DNA of 64,000 nucleotides from Pseudomonadota bacterium (GTDB taxonomy: Bacteria; Pseudomonadota; Gammaproteobacteria; Steroidobacterales; Woeseiaceae): contig JAQCAD010000001.1 in assembly GCA_027621915.1 (NCBI GenBank), forward strand, positions 184,396 to 248,395. The letters run 5' to 3'. This document shows positions 33,855 to 43,434 of the stretch, piece after piece. Under the pieces are notes generated by a model that saw only the letters and a program-made list of their open reading frames with translations, was not told the origin of the DNA and did no database searches. Made by a program: the position numbers and the translations under genes. Position 1 is the stretch's first letter, and each line of letters begins with the position of its first letter.

Positions 33855-34370
33855 GTGACAATTGCAGAGCTGGGTAGTATTGGCGAATTCCTGGGATCAA
33901 TCGCTGTTTTTGTTTCGCTCATCTATCTGGCGGTTCAGGTGAAGCGCAGCACGGATGCCGCAAGGACATCGACTTACCAATCCGTAGTATCCGACTTCAG
34001 CGCGCTCAATCAGTCAATGACCAGTACGCCGGATCTTTCACTCCTGTTCGTCAATGCCCTGGAAGAATTTGAGTCGCTCAGTGCCGACGAAAAAGCCAAG
34101 GTCTCCCAGTTATTCTTCATGTGTTTTCGCAATTTCGAGAACATGTACTACCAGTATCGCAAAGGCTACCTTGAAGAAGAACTATGGGTCGGATGGAAGC
34201 GATTGATGCTGACCTATTTCGCGCGACCGGGCTTTCAGTCCTGGTGGTCCATACGTACTGATGTGTACAGTCGCTCTTTCGGAGAATTCCTGCGTACGGA
34301 AAAAATCGATAAACCAATCAAGACGTACTACGACATTACGCAGATGGCGGGACCCGCGACGAAAGAGTGA
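33855..34370 (+). CDS. Small membrane-anchored protein of unknown function
   Basis: A 171-residue protein starting at GTG 33855. Residues 7-27 (GSIGEFLGSIAVFVSLIYLAVQ) form one membrane helix; the rest is a soluble, helix-rich domain with many aromatic residues (FFMCFRNFENMYYQYRKG, FQSWWSIRTDVYSRSF). This pattern, with the IGEFLG-x-IAVF-x-SLIYLA-x-Q start, is common in uncharacterised proteins of marine proteobacteria. No function is known to me. A palindromic terminator-like repeat follows it. Confidence 0.7.
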   Translation: MTIAELGSIGEFLGSIAVFVSLIYLAVQVKRSTDAARTSTYQSVVSDFSALNQSMTSTPDLSLLFVNALEEFESLSADEKAKVSQLFFMCFRNFENMYYQYRKGYLEEELWVGWKRLMLTYFARPGFQSWWSIRTDVYSRSFGEFLRTEKIDKPIKTYYDITQMAGPATKE

Positions 34371-34390
34371 GCCCGACCGGGGGCTGCTCA

Positions 34391-34459
34391 AGAAGGGGTT
34401 GAAAAAGGGGTCTTGAAAAAGGGGTCAGAGCCCAATAACGGGCTCTGACCCCTTTTTCA
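34391..34459. repeat. GGGGTCAGAGCCC palindrome with partial tandem units; likely bidirectional terminator
   Basis: The 46-base core (34414-34459) has arms running from TGAAAAAGGGGTCAGAGCCC to its inverse around an AATAAC loop. Two shorter AGAAGGGGTT and GAAAAAGGGGTCTT units precede it. On either strand a GC-rich stem is followed by five T. It lies between the converging membrane-protein and M16-protease genes, so it can terminate both. Confidence 0.85.
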
Positions 34460-34464
34460 GACAT

Positions 34465-37206
34465 CTAGCGTAGTTTGTTGCCGTACGCATCCCAGACTTC
34501 GACTTCACCGTAATTCAGAGATCGAACCTGCTCCTCTATCTTCGACAGGTCACCCACTATTACCCAGGTGAGGTCGCTCGGACGCATCATCGCCTTCGCT
34601 CGAGTGTTTACACCTTCCAGCGTAACTGCGTCCACCCGCGCCGCCATGTTTTCAGCGTAGTTGTACGGCAAGCCATATTCACTGGAGCCAATCATGCTTT
34701 GCAAAAAACCTCGCCTGGTTGAAAACCTGCCAGGTTGCGAGCGAATTCGATTGAGCTTCACTCTTTGCAACTCATCTTCGGTTGCGGGCCTGGCGGACAC
34801 GAACTCAACGAATTCCTTCCTGATTTCAACCAAGCTCTCCATTGTTTTGTCAGTCTGCACTGATCCGCCGACGGTAAGCGCCATGTCACCGCTGGTATTT
34901 TGACTTATTCCGGAACCCATCCCATACGACCAACCCTTGTCCTCACGTAGGTTCATGTTAATGCGGGCTTCGAAGTCGCCACCAAAAACCGCATTCAACA
35001 CGGTGAGTTCGGTATTGTTCTCTTCATCGAACGGGGGAATTGCGTGTCCAACGACGATCGTGCTCTGTACCGCTTCCGGTTGATTGACAAGAATTATGCG
35101 CGGAGCTGACTCGATTGCGTTTCCGACCGGTTTCCGGCTGGAATTACTCCTCGCTTTCCATTTACCGAACGAATCGTTGACAAGCTTCGTCGCGATTGCA
35201 ATGTCGATGTCGCCGATCATGAACACCGTCATACTGTCGGGCGCAATTTCCCTGGCGTGGAATTCACGCAGACTGTCCTGGTTAAGATTATCAACCAGTG
35301 CATGTGTCCAGACGCCGCCGAGCGGGTTCTCATTGCCATATATTGCGCGATTGAAAAAGGGAGTCGCGTTTGCGGTCGGATTTTTCTCAACATTGGAGAG
35401 ATAGGCATAGACTTGCTGCCGGAATTTCTCAAGCTCATCCTCCGGAAACGTCGGATTTCGCAGCATTTCGGCGGCGAGATTCAGCGATTGATCAAGATAG
35501 GTGCTCAGAACCTGGTAGCTCATTGAGCTGCTCTCAACGCCGGAATTAAACCTGGCATCCATCGCAATTCTGTCTTTTTCAGTCGCGAGCTCATTGGCGT
35601 CAAATTTCTTCGTCCCCTTGTCCATTAGCGCGAACACGGCATCGGAGATTCCCTGGGTGCTGTAGGCGTCCGCGGTGTTGCCGGTATTGATCCTGATGGA
35701 GACATCAACCAATGGCAGCGACCCGCTGTTCGCGACAACCAGCCCCATACCGTTGGCAAGTATCGCCGTGCTGATGTCCGGAAAGTGAATATCCGACACT
35801 TCGGTCACCATGGGTATCGCGGACCGGTCCACTTTTTGATCACTGCTTTTAAGATCCGGAAACGGCAGCACCGTCAGTTCAAAGTGGCCGCGCGTCAACC
35901 ATCGATTAGCGACGGCGAGGATTTGCCCGGCGGTCGCTTCGTTAAGCCAGGCGATTTCCTTTTTAACGTAGGTCGGGTCGTTGGAGTAAAGCTGGCCTTC
36001 TGCAAGCATGCGCCCGATCGTGGATTTACTTTCCATCGAACTGATCATGGACATATTTATCGCGAGTTTCGCATTCTCGAGAATTTCCTCGTCGGGGCCC
36101 GACTGGAGATAGTCCCCGAGAACCTTGTCAACCACTGCGATCACCTGTTCCGGCGCTACGCCCGGTCGCAAATTAATGGTTAACGAATACTCGCCACTGA
36201 TGACTCGTCCATAAGCGCCGCCGCGCACGGCTGTCGCCAGTTGCAGGTCGTCGACGAGCGCCTTTTGCAGCGGCGAATTCTTATTGCCAACCAGCGTCTC
36301 ATCGACGAGGTACATCAACGTCGTATCCCGGTTGTTGCCGTTCGGCAACGGCCAAACTCGAGTAATTCGTGTCTGGCCTACGCGGTCATACATGATCTCC
36401 GTACGATTTTCGTTGATTTCCGGGATCCATTGTTTTGGTTCTGTCAGAGGCACGCCCGTGGGCGCCTCCGCGAAGTAATGACTGACTTTTTCTCTCGCGG
36501 TTTGCAGGTCAATATCACCGGCGAGTACGAGGACAACGTTACTTGCTCCGTAGTATTTATTGAACCATTCGTGAACATCCTCCAGCGCCGCATTGTCGAG
36601 ATCCTCCATTGAGCCGATGACTGAATGCCGGTAAGGATGATCGACCGGGTAAATGCCGGCGCGGACCCGGTCATACACGCCGGAATAAGGACGGTTATCG
36701 CCGCTGCGCTTCTCGTTTTGTACGACACTTCGCTGCTCATCCAGGGCATCCTGCGTTACGGCGCCGAGCAAATTGCTCATGCGATCGCTTTCCATCCACA
36801 GCGCCATATCCAGTGCACCGGTCGGCACCGTCGCGTAGTAATTGGTTCTGTCTTCATTCGTTGTGCCATTCATACCGGTCGCACCGGCCTTGGTGAATGG
36901 TTCGAAATATTCGCCATCCCTGCTCGCCGTTCCCTGGAACATGAGGTGTTCAAAAAGATGTGCGAACCCCGTCTTGCCCTCAGGCTCGTCTTTTGAACCG
37001 ACGCCATACCACACGCCGACAAATATCGTCGGCGACGAATGATCCGAATAGACAAGCGTTGTCAGGCCATTTTCCAGGCGAAACATTTCGTACGGTATGT
37101 CCACCTGGCTCGCCAGGTCGTCGTCGGCAGCTTTCGCGAAGGTCGACAGCACAACCAATATCAGCACGGAGAGCAGCGAAGAAAATTTTCGGAGCATTAT
37201 TTGCAC
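34465..37206 (-). CDS. Periplasmic M16-family zinc protease, two-domain (pitrilysin type)
   Basis: A 913-residue protein with a signal peptide (cleaved near FAKA, residue 26). The inverted zinc motif HLFEH is at residues 83-87, and the downstream glutamate lies near EDVHEW. A second M16 repeat, without the zinc motif, spans roughly 490-880. Such proteins degrade peptides in the periplasm. GTG 37206 is the likely start (AAGGA 7 bases upstream); ATG 37197 is the alternative. Confidence 0.92.
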   Translation of the reverse strand: MQIMLRKFSSLLSVLILVVLSTFAKAADDDLASQVDIPYEMFRLENGLTTLVYSDHSSPTIFVGVWYGVGSKDEPEGKTGFAHLFEHLMFQGTASRDGEYFEPFTKAGATGMNGTTNEDRTNYYATVPTGALDMALWMESDRMSNLLGAVTQDALDEQRSVVQNEKRSGDNRPYSGVYDRVRAGIYPVDHPYRHSVIGSMEDLDNAALEDVHEWFNKYYGASNVVLVLAGDIDLQTAREKVSHYFAEAPTGVPLTEPKQWIPEINENRTEIMYDRVGQTRITRVWPLPNGNNRDTTLMYLVDETLVGNKNSPLQKALVDDLQLATAVRGGAYGRVISGEYSLTINLRPGVAPEQVIAVVDKVLGDYLQSGPDEEILENAKLAINMSMISSMESKSTIGRMLAEGQLYSNDPTYVKKEIAWLNEATAGQILAVANRWLTRGHFELTVLPFPDLKSSDQKVDRSAIPMVTEVSDIHFPDISTAILANGMGLVVANSGSLPLVDVSIRINTGNTADAYSTQGISDAVFALMDKGTKKFDANELATEKDRIAMDARFNSGVESSSMSYQVLSTYLDQSLNLAAEMLRNPTFPEDELEKFRQQVYAYLSNVEKNPTANATPFFNRAIYGNENPLGGVWTHALVDNLNQDSLREFHAREIAPDSMTVFMIGDIDIAIATKLVNDSFGKWKARSNSSRKPVGNAIESAPRIILVNQPEAVQSTIVVGHAIPPFDEENNTELTVLNAVFGGDFEARINMNLREDKGWSYGMGSGISQNTSGDMALTVGGSVQTDKTMESLVEIRKEFVEFVSARPATEDELQRVKLNRIRSQPGRFSTRRGFLQSMIGSSEYGLPYNYAENMAARVDAVTLEGVNTRAKAMMRPSDLTWVIVGDLSKIEEQVRSLNYGEVEVWDAYGNKLR

Positions 37207-37310
37207 TTGGTATTCCTTGTTACGGCCATCGATCCGACCACGCGGCCGGCATTATTTCACGATTCCGCCCGAACATAGGAACCGATTCCGGCTCTCGGGT
37301 TCCCGTTGTC

Positions 37311-37410
37311 CTCGGCAATAAAGGGGTCAATAAAGGGGTCAGAGCCCGTTATTGGGCTCTGACCCCATTATTGTTTTAGAGCCCGTTATTGGGCTCTGAC
37401 CCCTTTATTG
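37311..37410. repeat. Iterated GGGGTCAGAGCCC palindrome cluster
   Basis: A perfect palindrome (GGGGTCAGAGCCC 37335-37347, loop GTTATT, inverse 37354-37366) is followed by a second partial unit (AGAGCCC, GTTATT, GGGCTCTGACCCC at 37378-37403). A direct AATAAAGGGGTC repeat precedes it. The flanking AATAA/TTATT bases differ from the AAAAA/TTTTT copies. It is between divergent genes (M16 protease and NSS transporter), so termination is not its obvious role here. Confidence 0.85.
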
Positions 37411-37488
37411 TTTTATCGACGATCGGACGTTGCTTTTGTTCACGAATCGACCTCAAGTCAATTATAGTTGGGCAACTCGAACAACAAT

Positions 37489-38877
37489 GTGAGCGTCGCG
37501 ACTGTGAGTTCTCAAGCCACTGAAAACTGGTCCGGCCGAATGGCCTTTATCCTGGCGTCTATTGGCGCCGCTGTCGGCCTCGGTAATATCTGGAAATTTC
37601 CGTACACACTGGGCTCAAGTGGTGGCAGCGCATTTATCCTGGTGTACGTCGTCGCCATATTTCTTGTCGCGACACCGATCATGCTCGCGGAAATGATTAT
37701 GGGTCGGCATGCCCGCAAAAGTGCGCCTGCGACCTTCAAAGTGCTGGCCAGGGAAAGTGGTGCCAGCGAGAGCTGGAGCATTGTTGGCTGGATGGGTCTG
37801 CTGGCGTTGTTCCTGGTACTGAGTTTCTACAGTGTTATTGCCGGCTGGACCGCAGCTTACCTCGTTAAATCAGCATCTGGCGGACTGTCCGGCCTGTCGC
37901 CAGTGGAGGTCGGTGGCGACTTCGTCGGTTTCCTGCATTCGCCAGGGCAGATGATCTTCTGGCACGCATTGTTCACCGGCGCAACCATCTACATCGTTTC
38001 CCGCGGCGTCAAGATCGGCCTTGAACGTGTGGTGAAATTTCTGATGCCCGCACTGTTTATCACATTGATCGCACTGGTAATCAACTCCGCAATCACCGGC
38101 GACTTCGCGACGGCCGTCGATTTTCTGTTTACGGCAGATTTGAGCAAGATCACTCCGGTCGTCGTCCTCGCGGCAGTTGGCCAGGCATTCTTCTCTGTAA
38201 ATGTAGGCATCGGATCGGTACTGACGTATTCCGCGTATCTGCCCAAAGACGTCAACCTGTTCCAGTCCGCTATTGTTGTTGCACTTGGGGACACGCTCGT
38301 TGCGGTGCTGGCCGGACTTGCCATTTTTCCGATCGTATTTGCGAACGGGCTCGACCCTGCTGAGGGTCCTGGGCTGATCTTCGTCACGCTATCGACGGCA
38401 TTTGCAAAAATGCCCGCAGGTGCATTCATTGGCAGTGCGTTTTTTCTGATGATCCTTTTCGCCGCGTTGACGTCATCAATCTCGATGCTGGAAACAATGA
38501 CTGCCAGAATTCATGAAATTCAGGGAGTATCACGCACGAAGGCAGCCGTCGTCATTGGAACAGCCACGTTTTTGATGGGGTTGGTTACCGTACTTTCATT
38601 TTCAACCTGGGAAAACGTATATCCACTCGGGCAGTTCGAACTGTTCGCCACCAAGACGCCTTTTGACCTGATCGACTACGCAGTCACGAATGTCATGATG
38701 CCACTCGGCGGCATGCTTTATGCGTTGTTTGCCGGGTGGTGGCTTTCCAAAGAGATGATGTTTGCGGAAAGCGGTTTCGGAGGCCGTACCGCGTTCGAAT
38801 TGTGGCTCGTATTATTGCGTGTCATCGCACCGCTCGCGGTCGCGGTCGTATTCATTTACAACCTGGGTATCTTCTAA
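37489..38877 (+). CDS. Sodium-dependent transporter, NSS (SNF) family
   Basis: A neurotransmitter:sodium-symporter-type protein with 11-12 membrane segments, about 462 residues. The first helix has the family signature GAAVGLGNIWKFPYTLGSSGG, which forms part of the sodium and substrate sites. Substrates are usually amino acids or related amines. GTG 37489 gives a typical short N-terminus; TTG 37468 would add seven residues, and neither has a clear ribosome site. The gene stands alone between repeats and a convergent iron-sulfur protein gene. Confidence 0.88.
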   Translation: MSVATVSSQATENWSGRMAFILASIGAAVGLGNIWKFPYTLGSSGGSAFILVYVVAIFLVATPIMLAEMIMGRHARKSAPATFKVLARESGASESWSIVGWMGLLALFLVLSFYSVIAGWTAAYLVKSASGGLSGLSPVEVGGDFVGFLHSPGQMIFWHALFTGATIYIVSRGVKIGLERVVKFLMPALFITLIALVINSAITGDFATAVDFLFTADLSKITPVVVLAAVGQAFFSVNVGIGSVLTYSAYLPKDVNLFQSAIVVALGDTLVAVLAGLAIFPIVFANGLDPAEGPGLIFVTLSTAFAKMPAGAFIGSAFFLMILFAALTSSISMLETMTARIHEIQGVSRTKAAVVIGTATFLMGLVTVLSFSTWENVYPLGQFELFATKTPFDLIDYAVTNVMMPLGGMLYALFAGWWLSKEMMFAESGFGGRTAFELWLVLLRVIAPLAVAVVFIYNLGIF

Positions 38878-38892
38878 CCCGGCGGACAGCGG

Positions 38893-40083
38893 TCAATTCC
38901 TGCTCCACCACCGGGTGGATGATTCTCGTTTGCGGTCAAAAAACCAGACGTCCATTTGCAACATGAGCCGGCGCAATCGCGTGCCAGCGAGCTTTCGCCA
39001 CAGTCGGTTGTACCATTTGCTGAAATCGCGATTGTAGGGACAGACGCGAATACAGATTGAGCAATCCGAATTCTGCCCCGCCCAAAACCGGAAACACTTC
39101 TCGGCCCATGTCGTCCATTTAAGGACGCCCTTGAGATTCGATACGCTATACGCTTCGCGTGACGGTGCGCCGGATGGAATCGCCTTGGGTGGACACGCGC
39201 TGCTGCAGCGCTGGCAGATGTCACAGAATTCCTTGACGCCAAACCGCTTCGGTTCACTGATCACCAGTGGCATGTCGGTAAAGATCTTGCCGAGACGAAG
39301 CCGTGGTCCATACTCCTCTGTTATCAGCAGGCTGTGCCGCCCGACCTCGCCCAGTCCGGCCTGAACGGCTAATGGAATGGCCAACGCCGAATCGTTCATA
39401 GAAGCAATCGCGCGGTAGCCGAGATTGCGGATGTATTGTGTCAGGGTCAGCAACACCACCGTGTCATGTGTATAGCCCATACCGGTGGCCGCACCCGACA
39501 GGGCTGATGGGACGGTCGCGGTAAGACCCAGATCCATCGGCTCGCCAACGACGATAACGCGCGGCAGATCCTCTGGAATATCGATCGGCTTGCTCTCTTT
39601 CGTCTTTTCACTGAACCTGGCGCTGTAGATCCAGCGCTCGTCGTACTCGCAGACGCCAAGCAGGCCCGCGCCCATCGCCCTGGCGGCTTTTTTTAGATTG
39701 AGCGTGGCAGCTTCCGCTGATTCGAATGGATACGGATCCGGCCAGCCTTCCTCGTGCGCGGTGAACGTATCAAAGAAACCCTCCTTACGGTCATCACTCT
39801 TGCGACGAAGATCTCTAAGGACGTTGGTGACATGCCAGGTCGCATTCCTGAGTGCGTAATCCCGCTGTCCGAATCCATCCGCTTTTCGGGCTCGTGCATT
39901 TGGCATGTAGTGGCCGCTGAAAAAATCAGTTGCGTTCTTGCTCTTTATTTCCGGGTCCCATTCCGACCGACAGTAAATTTCATTGCGTTGATCGAAGCGC
40001 GAAAATTCTTCGGCGATGTCAAAACCGGTTTTGTCGTCAATTGGTTTTTTGTGTTTCATCTTCGCCAGTGTCTGATACAACAT
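38893..40083 (-). CDS. Cytoplasmic reductive-dehalogenase/QueG-like double [4Fe-4S] protein
   Basis: A 396-residue protein. Two ferredoxin-type clusters are visible: C287-x2-C290-x2-C293-x3-C297-P, and Cys341-x2-C344-x3-C348-P with Cys330 as a likely fourth ligand. RHSLLITEEYGPRLRLGKIF resembles the cobamide-binding core of RdhA and epoxyqueuosine reductase (QueG). There is no Tat signal and no membrane anchor gene (rdhB), unlike respiratory dehalogenases. It follows an SSS symporter gene on the same strand. It may be a cobamide-dependent reductase; substrate unknown. Confidence 0.7.
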   Translation of the reverse strand: MLYQTLAKMKHKKPIDDKTGFDIAEEFSRFDQRNEIYCRSEWDPEIKSKNATDFFSGHYMPNARARKADGFGQRDYALRNATWHVTNVLRDLRRKSDDRKEGFFDTFTAHEEGWPDPYPFESAEAATLNLKKAARAMGAGLLGVCEYDERWIYSARFSEKTKESKPIDIPEDLPRVIVVGEPMDLGLTATVPSALSGAATGMGYTHDTVVLLTLTQYIRNLGYRAIASMNDSALAIPLAVQAGLGEVGRHSLLITEEYGPRLRLGKIFTDMPLVISEPKRFGVKEFCDICQRCSSACPPKAIPSGAPSREAYSVSNLKGVLKWTTWAEKCFRFWAGQNSDCSICIRVCPYNRDFSKWYNRLWRKLAGTRLRRLMLQMDVWFFDRKRESSTRWWSRN

Positions 40084-40216
40084 CGTCCCGCTTCAGTAGA
40101 TTGCCAAGTTGCCCTTCTCCGTACTTTCCAATTCGCGTAAGCAAGATCGCCGCCGTTTGGGCATCGATCTTGCCAGAGAAGTCAGACGGCCTGAAAAGCA
40201 TCTGAAGCGCTCGCAC
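40037..40216 (-). CDS. Possible small frame, in frame with and downstream of the SSS gene
   Basis: After the TAG stop of the symporter gene (40238-40240) the same frame stays open for 66 codons to TGA 40037. A GTG at 40216 could start a 59-residue protein (MRALQMLFRPSDFSGKIDAQ and on). It overlaps the first 47 bases of the iron-sulfur protein gene. It could be a small linking gene, a lost C-terminal domain, or chance. Confidence 0.3.
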   Translation of the reverse strand: MRALQMLFRPSDFSGKIDAQTAAILLTRIGKYGEGQLGNLLKRDDVVSDTGEDETQKTN

Positions 40217-40237
40217 GACATCAGCAAGCGCCCCATC

Positions 40238-41725
40238 CTAGCCTGGCTCCCGGTGTCGGCCGCGAATCGCCAAGGCGAAACAACTCAGCGTGCCAATCGG
40301 GAACAGCCAGGGCCACGCCAGCAATGGTGCATCATACGCAGTACCAAACACGGGATTCAAAATCTGTGGCTCGTTGATCAGAAGAACGACGCCAATGCTG
40401 AACACGACACTGCCAGCGATATTCGCAACCCGGTGCCGTGGCGCGGCAATGCTTAGCAAAAAGAGACCGAGCATCGGGCCCCATGTGTAGGTCGTCATCG
40501 AGAATGCAAGCGTGATCAGGTCAAGCTCACTGGCAGAGAATTGCCATGCCATGAGTGCCAGTACCGCTCCCCAGAAAATGACCAGCGCTCGCGAAATAGC
40601 TAGCAGGCGAGTTTCGTCAGCGTCAGGTTCTATGAACGGCTTGTAAAACATTGTCAGCGATATCTGGGACAGTGCGGCAAGAATTGAATCCAGGCTCGAA
40701 ATAGCGGCGCTCAGTGTCGCCGCAATCAGCAAGCCCTTCAGACCCGTCGGAATCTCCGAAATAATAAACAACGGAAAAATCCGGTCGCCTCTCTCCGCCA
40801 CCGATGCGGCCAGGCTGTCCGCAAGCGGGAAGTATTCATAGAAGGCGAACAACCCGACGCCCACCATCAGCATTAATACAGGGACCAGTTCGCCAAGCGT
40901 GCTCCACAACACCGCTTTTTGCGCCTCCCGTTGATTGCGACAGCACAGCAGGCGTTGTACGAACAGATGGTCGGTGCCATAGACGGCGACGTTCTGGAAC
41001 GGCATCGCAATGAGGGCCGCCCAGAACGTAAAGGCGACTCGAGGATCGGTGGAAAAATCAAAGGTGTGGAATTTTCCACCTTGCTGTCCGACAGAGATCA
41101 GCGTGCTCCAGTTATCGGGTAACCCGTTCACGATGAAAAACAGTGCCGCAATTCCACCGGCCACCAGGATGCAAAACTGGACGAAATCCGTCCAGATTAC
41201 CGCCGCAATTCCGCCCATCCATGTCCAGAGAACCGCGAACATCGCAATCACGGCGATGCTCTGCATCATGCTCCACCCGGTGATGATTTCCAGGACCAGT
41301 GCCGTCGCGTAAACCCTGACCCCCTGACCCAGAATTCCACCCAGGAAAAACATTCCAGCCGTAATGCGCCCGACGACCGGCCCCAGGCGATCGGCCATGT
41401 ACTCGTATGGGCTGTAGAACTCTTTCTCGTAGTAGAGCGGCACCAGGAAACGTGCAACCAGTATCCTCGCGATGACGCCACCCAGTGCCAGCTGCAGATA
41501 AACGAAACTGCCATCCGCGGCATACACGGTTGCCGGCACGCCGATAAACGTTACTGCACTGATGGTGGTCGCGATTGTGGACGCCGATACGGCATACCAC
41601 GGCATGTTTCTGCCGCCCAGAAAGAAATCGCGCGTATTTTTTTGCCGGCCTTTCAATCGGTGACCGACTATCGTCGTGGCAACGATATATGCGGCGACCA
41701 CCGCCCAATCCAAAAATCCGAACAC
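40238..41725 (-). CDS. Sodium/solute symporter, SSS family
   Basis: A 495-residue SSS symporter with about 13 membrane segments. Family signatures include RDFFLGGRNMPWYAVSAS near 32, YEYMADRLGP near 107 and LIAATLSAAISSLDSILAAL near 330 (sodium-site region). It is more like the sialate/carbohydrate branch than the galactose symporter at 23.9 kb. It is upstream of the iron-sulfur reductase-like gene, which may act on the imported compound. The substrate is not predictable. Confidence 0.88.
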   Translation of the reverse strand: MFGFLDWAVVAAYIVATTIVGHRLKGRQKNTRDFFLGGRNMPWYAVSASTIATTISAVTFIGVPATVYAADGSFVYLQLALGGVIARILVARFLVPLYYEKEFYSPYEYMADRLGPVVGRITAGMFFLGGILGQGVRVYATALVLEIITGWSMMQSIAVIAMFAVLWTWMGGIAAVIWTDFVQFCILVAGGIAALFFIVNGLPDNWSTLISVGQQGGKFHTFDFSTDPRVAFTFWAALIAMPFQNVAVYGTDHLFVQRLLCCRNQREAQKAVLWSTLGELVPVLMLMVGVGLFAFYEYFPLADSLAASVAERGDRIFPLFIISEIPTGLKGLLIAATLSAAISSLDSILAALSQISLTMFYKPFIEPDADETRLLAISRALVIFWGAVLALMAWQFSASELDLITLAFSMTTYTWGPMLGLFLLSIAAPRHRVANIAGSVVFSIGVVLLINEPQILNPVFGTAYDAPLLAWPWLFPIGTLSCFALAIRGRHREPG

Positions 41726-41784
41726 TCAGACGTTCCGTTTTCTTACTGGCGGCAGCACGATCGCAGTGTCCTTGGTCCCGGTCT

Positions 41785-43146
41785 TTAAATTAGTGCAGGC
41801 AACACCATACTCGCAAGACTGAGTATCAGGAAGAACCCGCACATGTCCGTTACGGTAGTCAGGAGCGGTCCGGATGCAACTGCCGGATCCAGCTTGAGTC
41901 TCCGCAGAATTAACGGCACTGTTCCGCCAACTGAAACAGCGACAACGGTATTAATAGCCAGCGCAGACCCGACAACCAAACCGAGTATCAGGTTGCCTTT
42001 CCACGCCCATGCGGCGATACCAAGCATAACGCCCAGGGCGAGCCCATTGATCAGACCGACGGCCACCTCCTTACGCCAGACACGAAACACGTCTTTTGGC
42101 ACAGCTGCACCCAGTGTCAGTTCGCGCATGCTGACTGCGACGGCCTGGTTGCCGGAGCAGCCGCTCATGTCCGATACGATTGGCAGAAAGACAGCCAATG
42201 CAATGACTGCAGTCAATGTGTCTTCATAGGCGGCGATCACGCTGGCCGCAACGATATTGAGGAGGATATTGACGCTCAACCATGCCAGCCGACGCCGGGA
42301 ACGGAGCCATACCGGCATGCTGCGCAACTCGTCGCCGCCGATGATACCGGCAGCTTTCAGGTGGTCGGCTTCGGCGCGTTCGGCCAATTCCTCGAGAAGC
42401 GCCCGGCGCCGAACGATGCCAAGCAAGTTGCCCCTGGAGTCGACAACTGGAACTGCCGCAATGTCGTGTTCATCGAAGAAGTCTTCAAGATCATCCAGCG
42501 TCGCGTCCGGCGGAACCGACAACGCCGGTTTCACAATCTCGCCAATTGTCAAATCCGGATTCGCAAATACGAGGTCGCGCAACCGGATTACGCCCTTTAG
42601 CTTTTTCTTCTTGACGACCACGTAGACGTAGTGAACGGTTAACAACTGGTAGTCGACCGCATCGCCGGTGAGATGGTCGACAGCGTCCCGAACCGTAGTC
42701 GCCATCGGGTAACAAGCGAACTCAGTCATCATCAGGCCACCGGCCTGATCCTGTGGATAGGAAATCAGGTCGCGGATTTCAGACGCGTCCTCATCGTCGA
42801 GCTCCGCCATGATCGCCTCGGCGTCCTCGGCGTCCATTTCACCCAGCACGTCCGCGCGGTGGTCGCTGGACATTTCTTCTATGATTATTGCCGCGTCGTG
42901 AGCGGACATTTCTTCAATCAGGTCCGCAACGTGCGTATCAGGCAGATTCTCAACAAGCGAAGCGGCTCTCTCCGGCTTGACCATTGCGAGCAGCGCTCGC
43001 TGGTCATCCGGCGCAAGGGAGAAGACGGCGTGCAAGAGATCGGCAGGATCGAGGCTATCGAGAATTGCCTCCACTTCATCGACCGGGCGCCTGCCTTCCA
43101 GCAGTGCGTGAATTTCATCCCAGGGTCTTCTTCTTTGATTTTCCAT
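41785..43146 (-). CDS. mgtE: Magnesium transporter MgtE
   Basis: A 453-residue magnesium channel. The N-terminal helical domain (about 1-130) is rich in acidic EEM/DDE motifs, two CBS domains follow (about 135-260, ending near VDSRGNLLGIVRRRALLEEL), and five membrane helices form the C-terminal pore. The last helices have the NTVVAVSVGGTVPLILRR segment of the family. The acidic cytoplasmic part senses intracellular Mg2+ and gates the pore. It is a single-gene unit. Confidence 0.95.
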   Translation of the reverse strand: MENQRRRPWDEIHALLEGRRPVDEVEAILDSLDPADLLHAVFSLAPDDQRALLAMVKPERAASLVENLPDTHVADLIEEMSAHDAAIIIEEMSSDHRADVLGEMDAEDAEAIMAELDDEDASEIRDLISYPQDQAGGLMMTEFACYPMATTVRDAVDHLTGDAVDYQLLTVHYVYVVVKKKKLKGVIRLRDLVFANPDLTIGEIVKPALSVPPDATLDDLEDFFDEHDIAAVPVVDSRGNLLGIVRRRALLEELAERAEADHLKAAGIIGGDELRSMPVWLRSRRRLAWLSVNILLNIVAASVIAAYEDTLTAVIALAVFLPIVSDMSGCSGNQAVAVSMRELTLGAAVPKDVFRVWRKEVAVGLINGLALGVMLGIAAWAWKGNLILGLVVGSALAINTVVAVSVGGTVPLILRRLKLDPAVASGPLLTTVTDMCGFFLILSLASMVLPALI

Positions 43147-43434
43147 ATTTCGATCCGCGAAAGTGTAGAGATTTACGTCAGTCGGCCACCGCCAACCCGT
43201 ATGGTATTTGCCGCTAATTCCTTCGCGCCGTCAATGACGATGAAAAGTTATCGACAGCATGCCAGCCAGATTAAAAAGTGCCTGGGTCTCACTGATCAGG
43301 AAATCATCAGGCTGCTATCTGCAAGAAATCCCGCCCGGATCAGTCCCTGGCTTGAGATCAGGAAGATGCCGTCGGCGTGGACTGGCGACTTCCAACCGGG
43401 ACGTCCGCCAATTACCAATAATAGGGAGATACGA
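43147..43434. other. 288-bp intergenic region between mgtE and a lipoprotein gene
   Basis: The region separates divergent genes. The frame upstream of the lipoprotein ATG is open here, but it lacks a ribosome site and family features; I treat it as non-coding. No strong hairpin or promoter is evident. Confidence 0.4.

Noticed and set aside
37311..37410. CRISPR array (repeats with short spacers)
   Set aside because: The repeats are palindromes sharing arms with 6-bp loops; there are no regular spacers and no cas genes.
42673..43434. Long upstream extension of the lipoprotein frame
   Set aside because: It runs antisense through mgtE; the ATG at 43435 with AGGGAG and a lipobox signal is a far better start.
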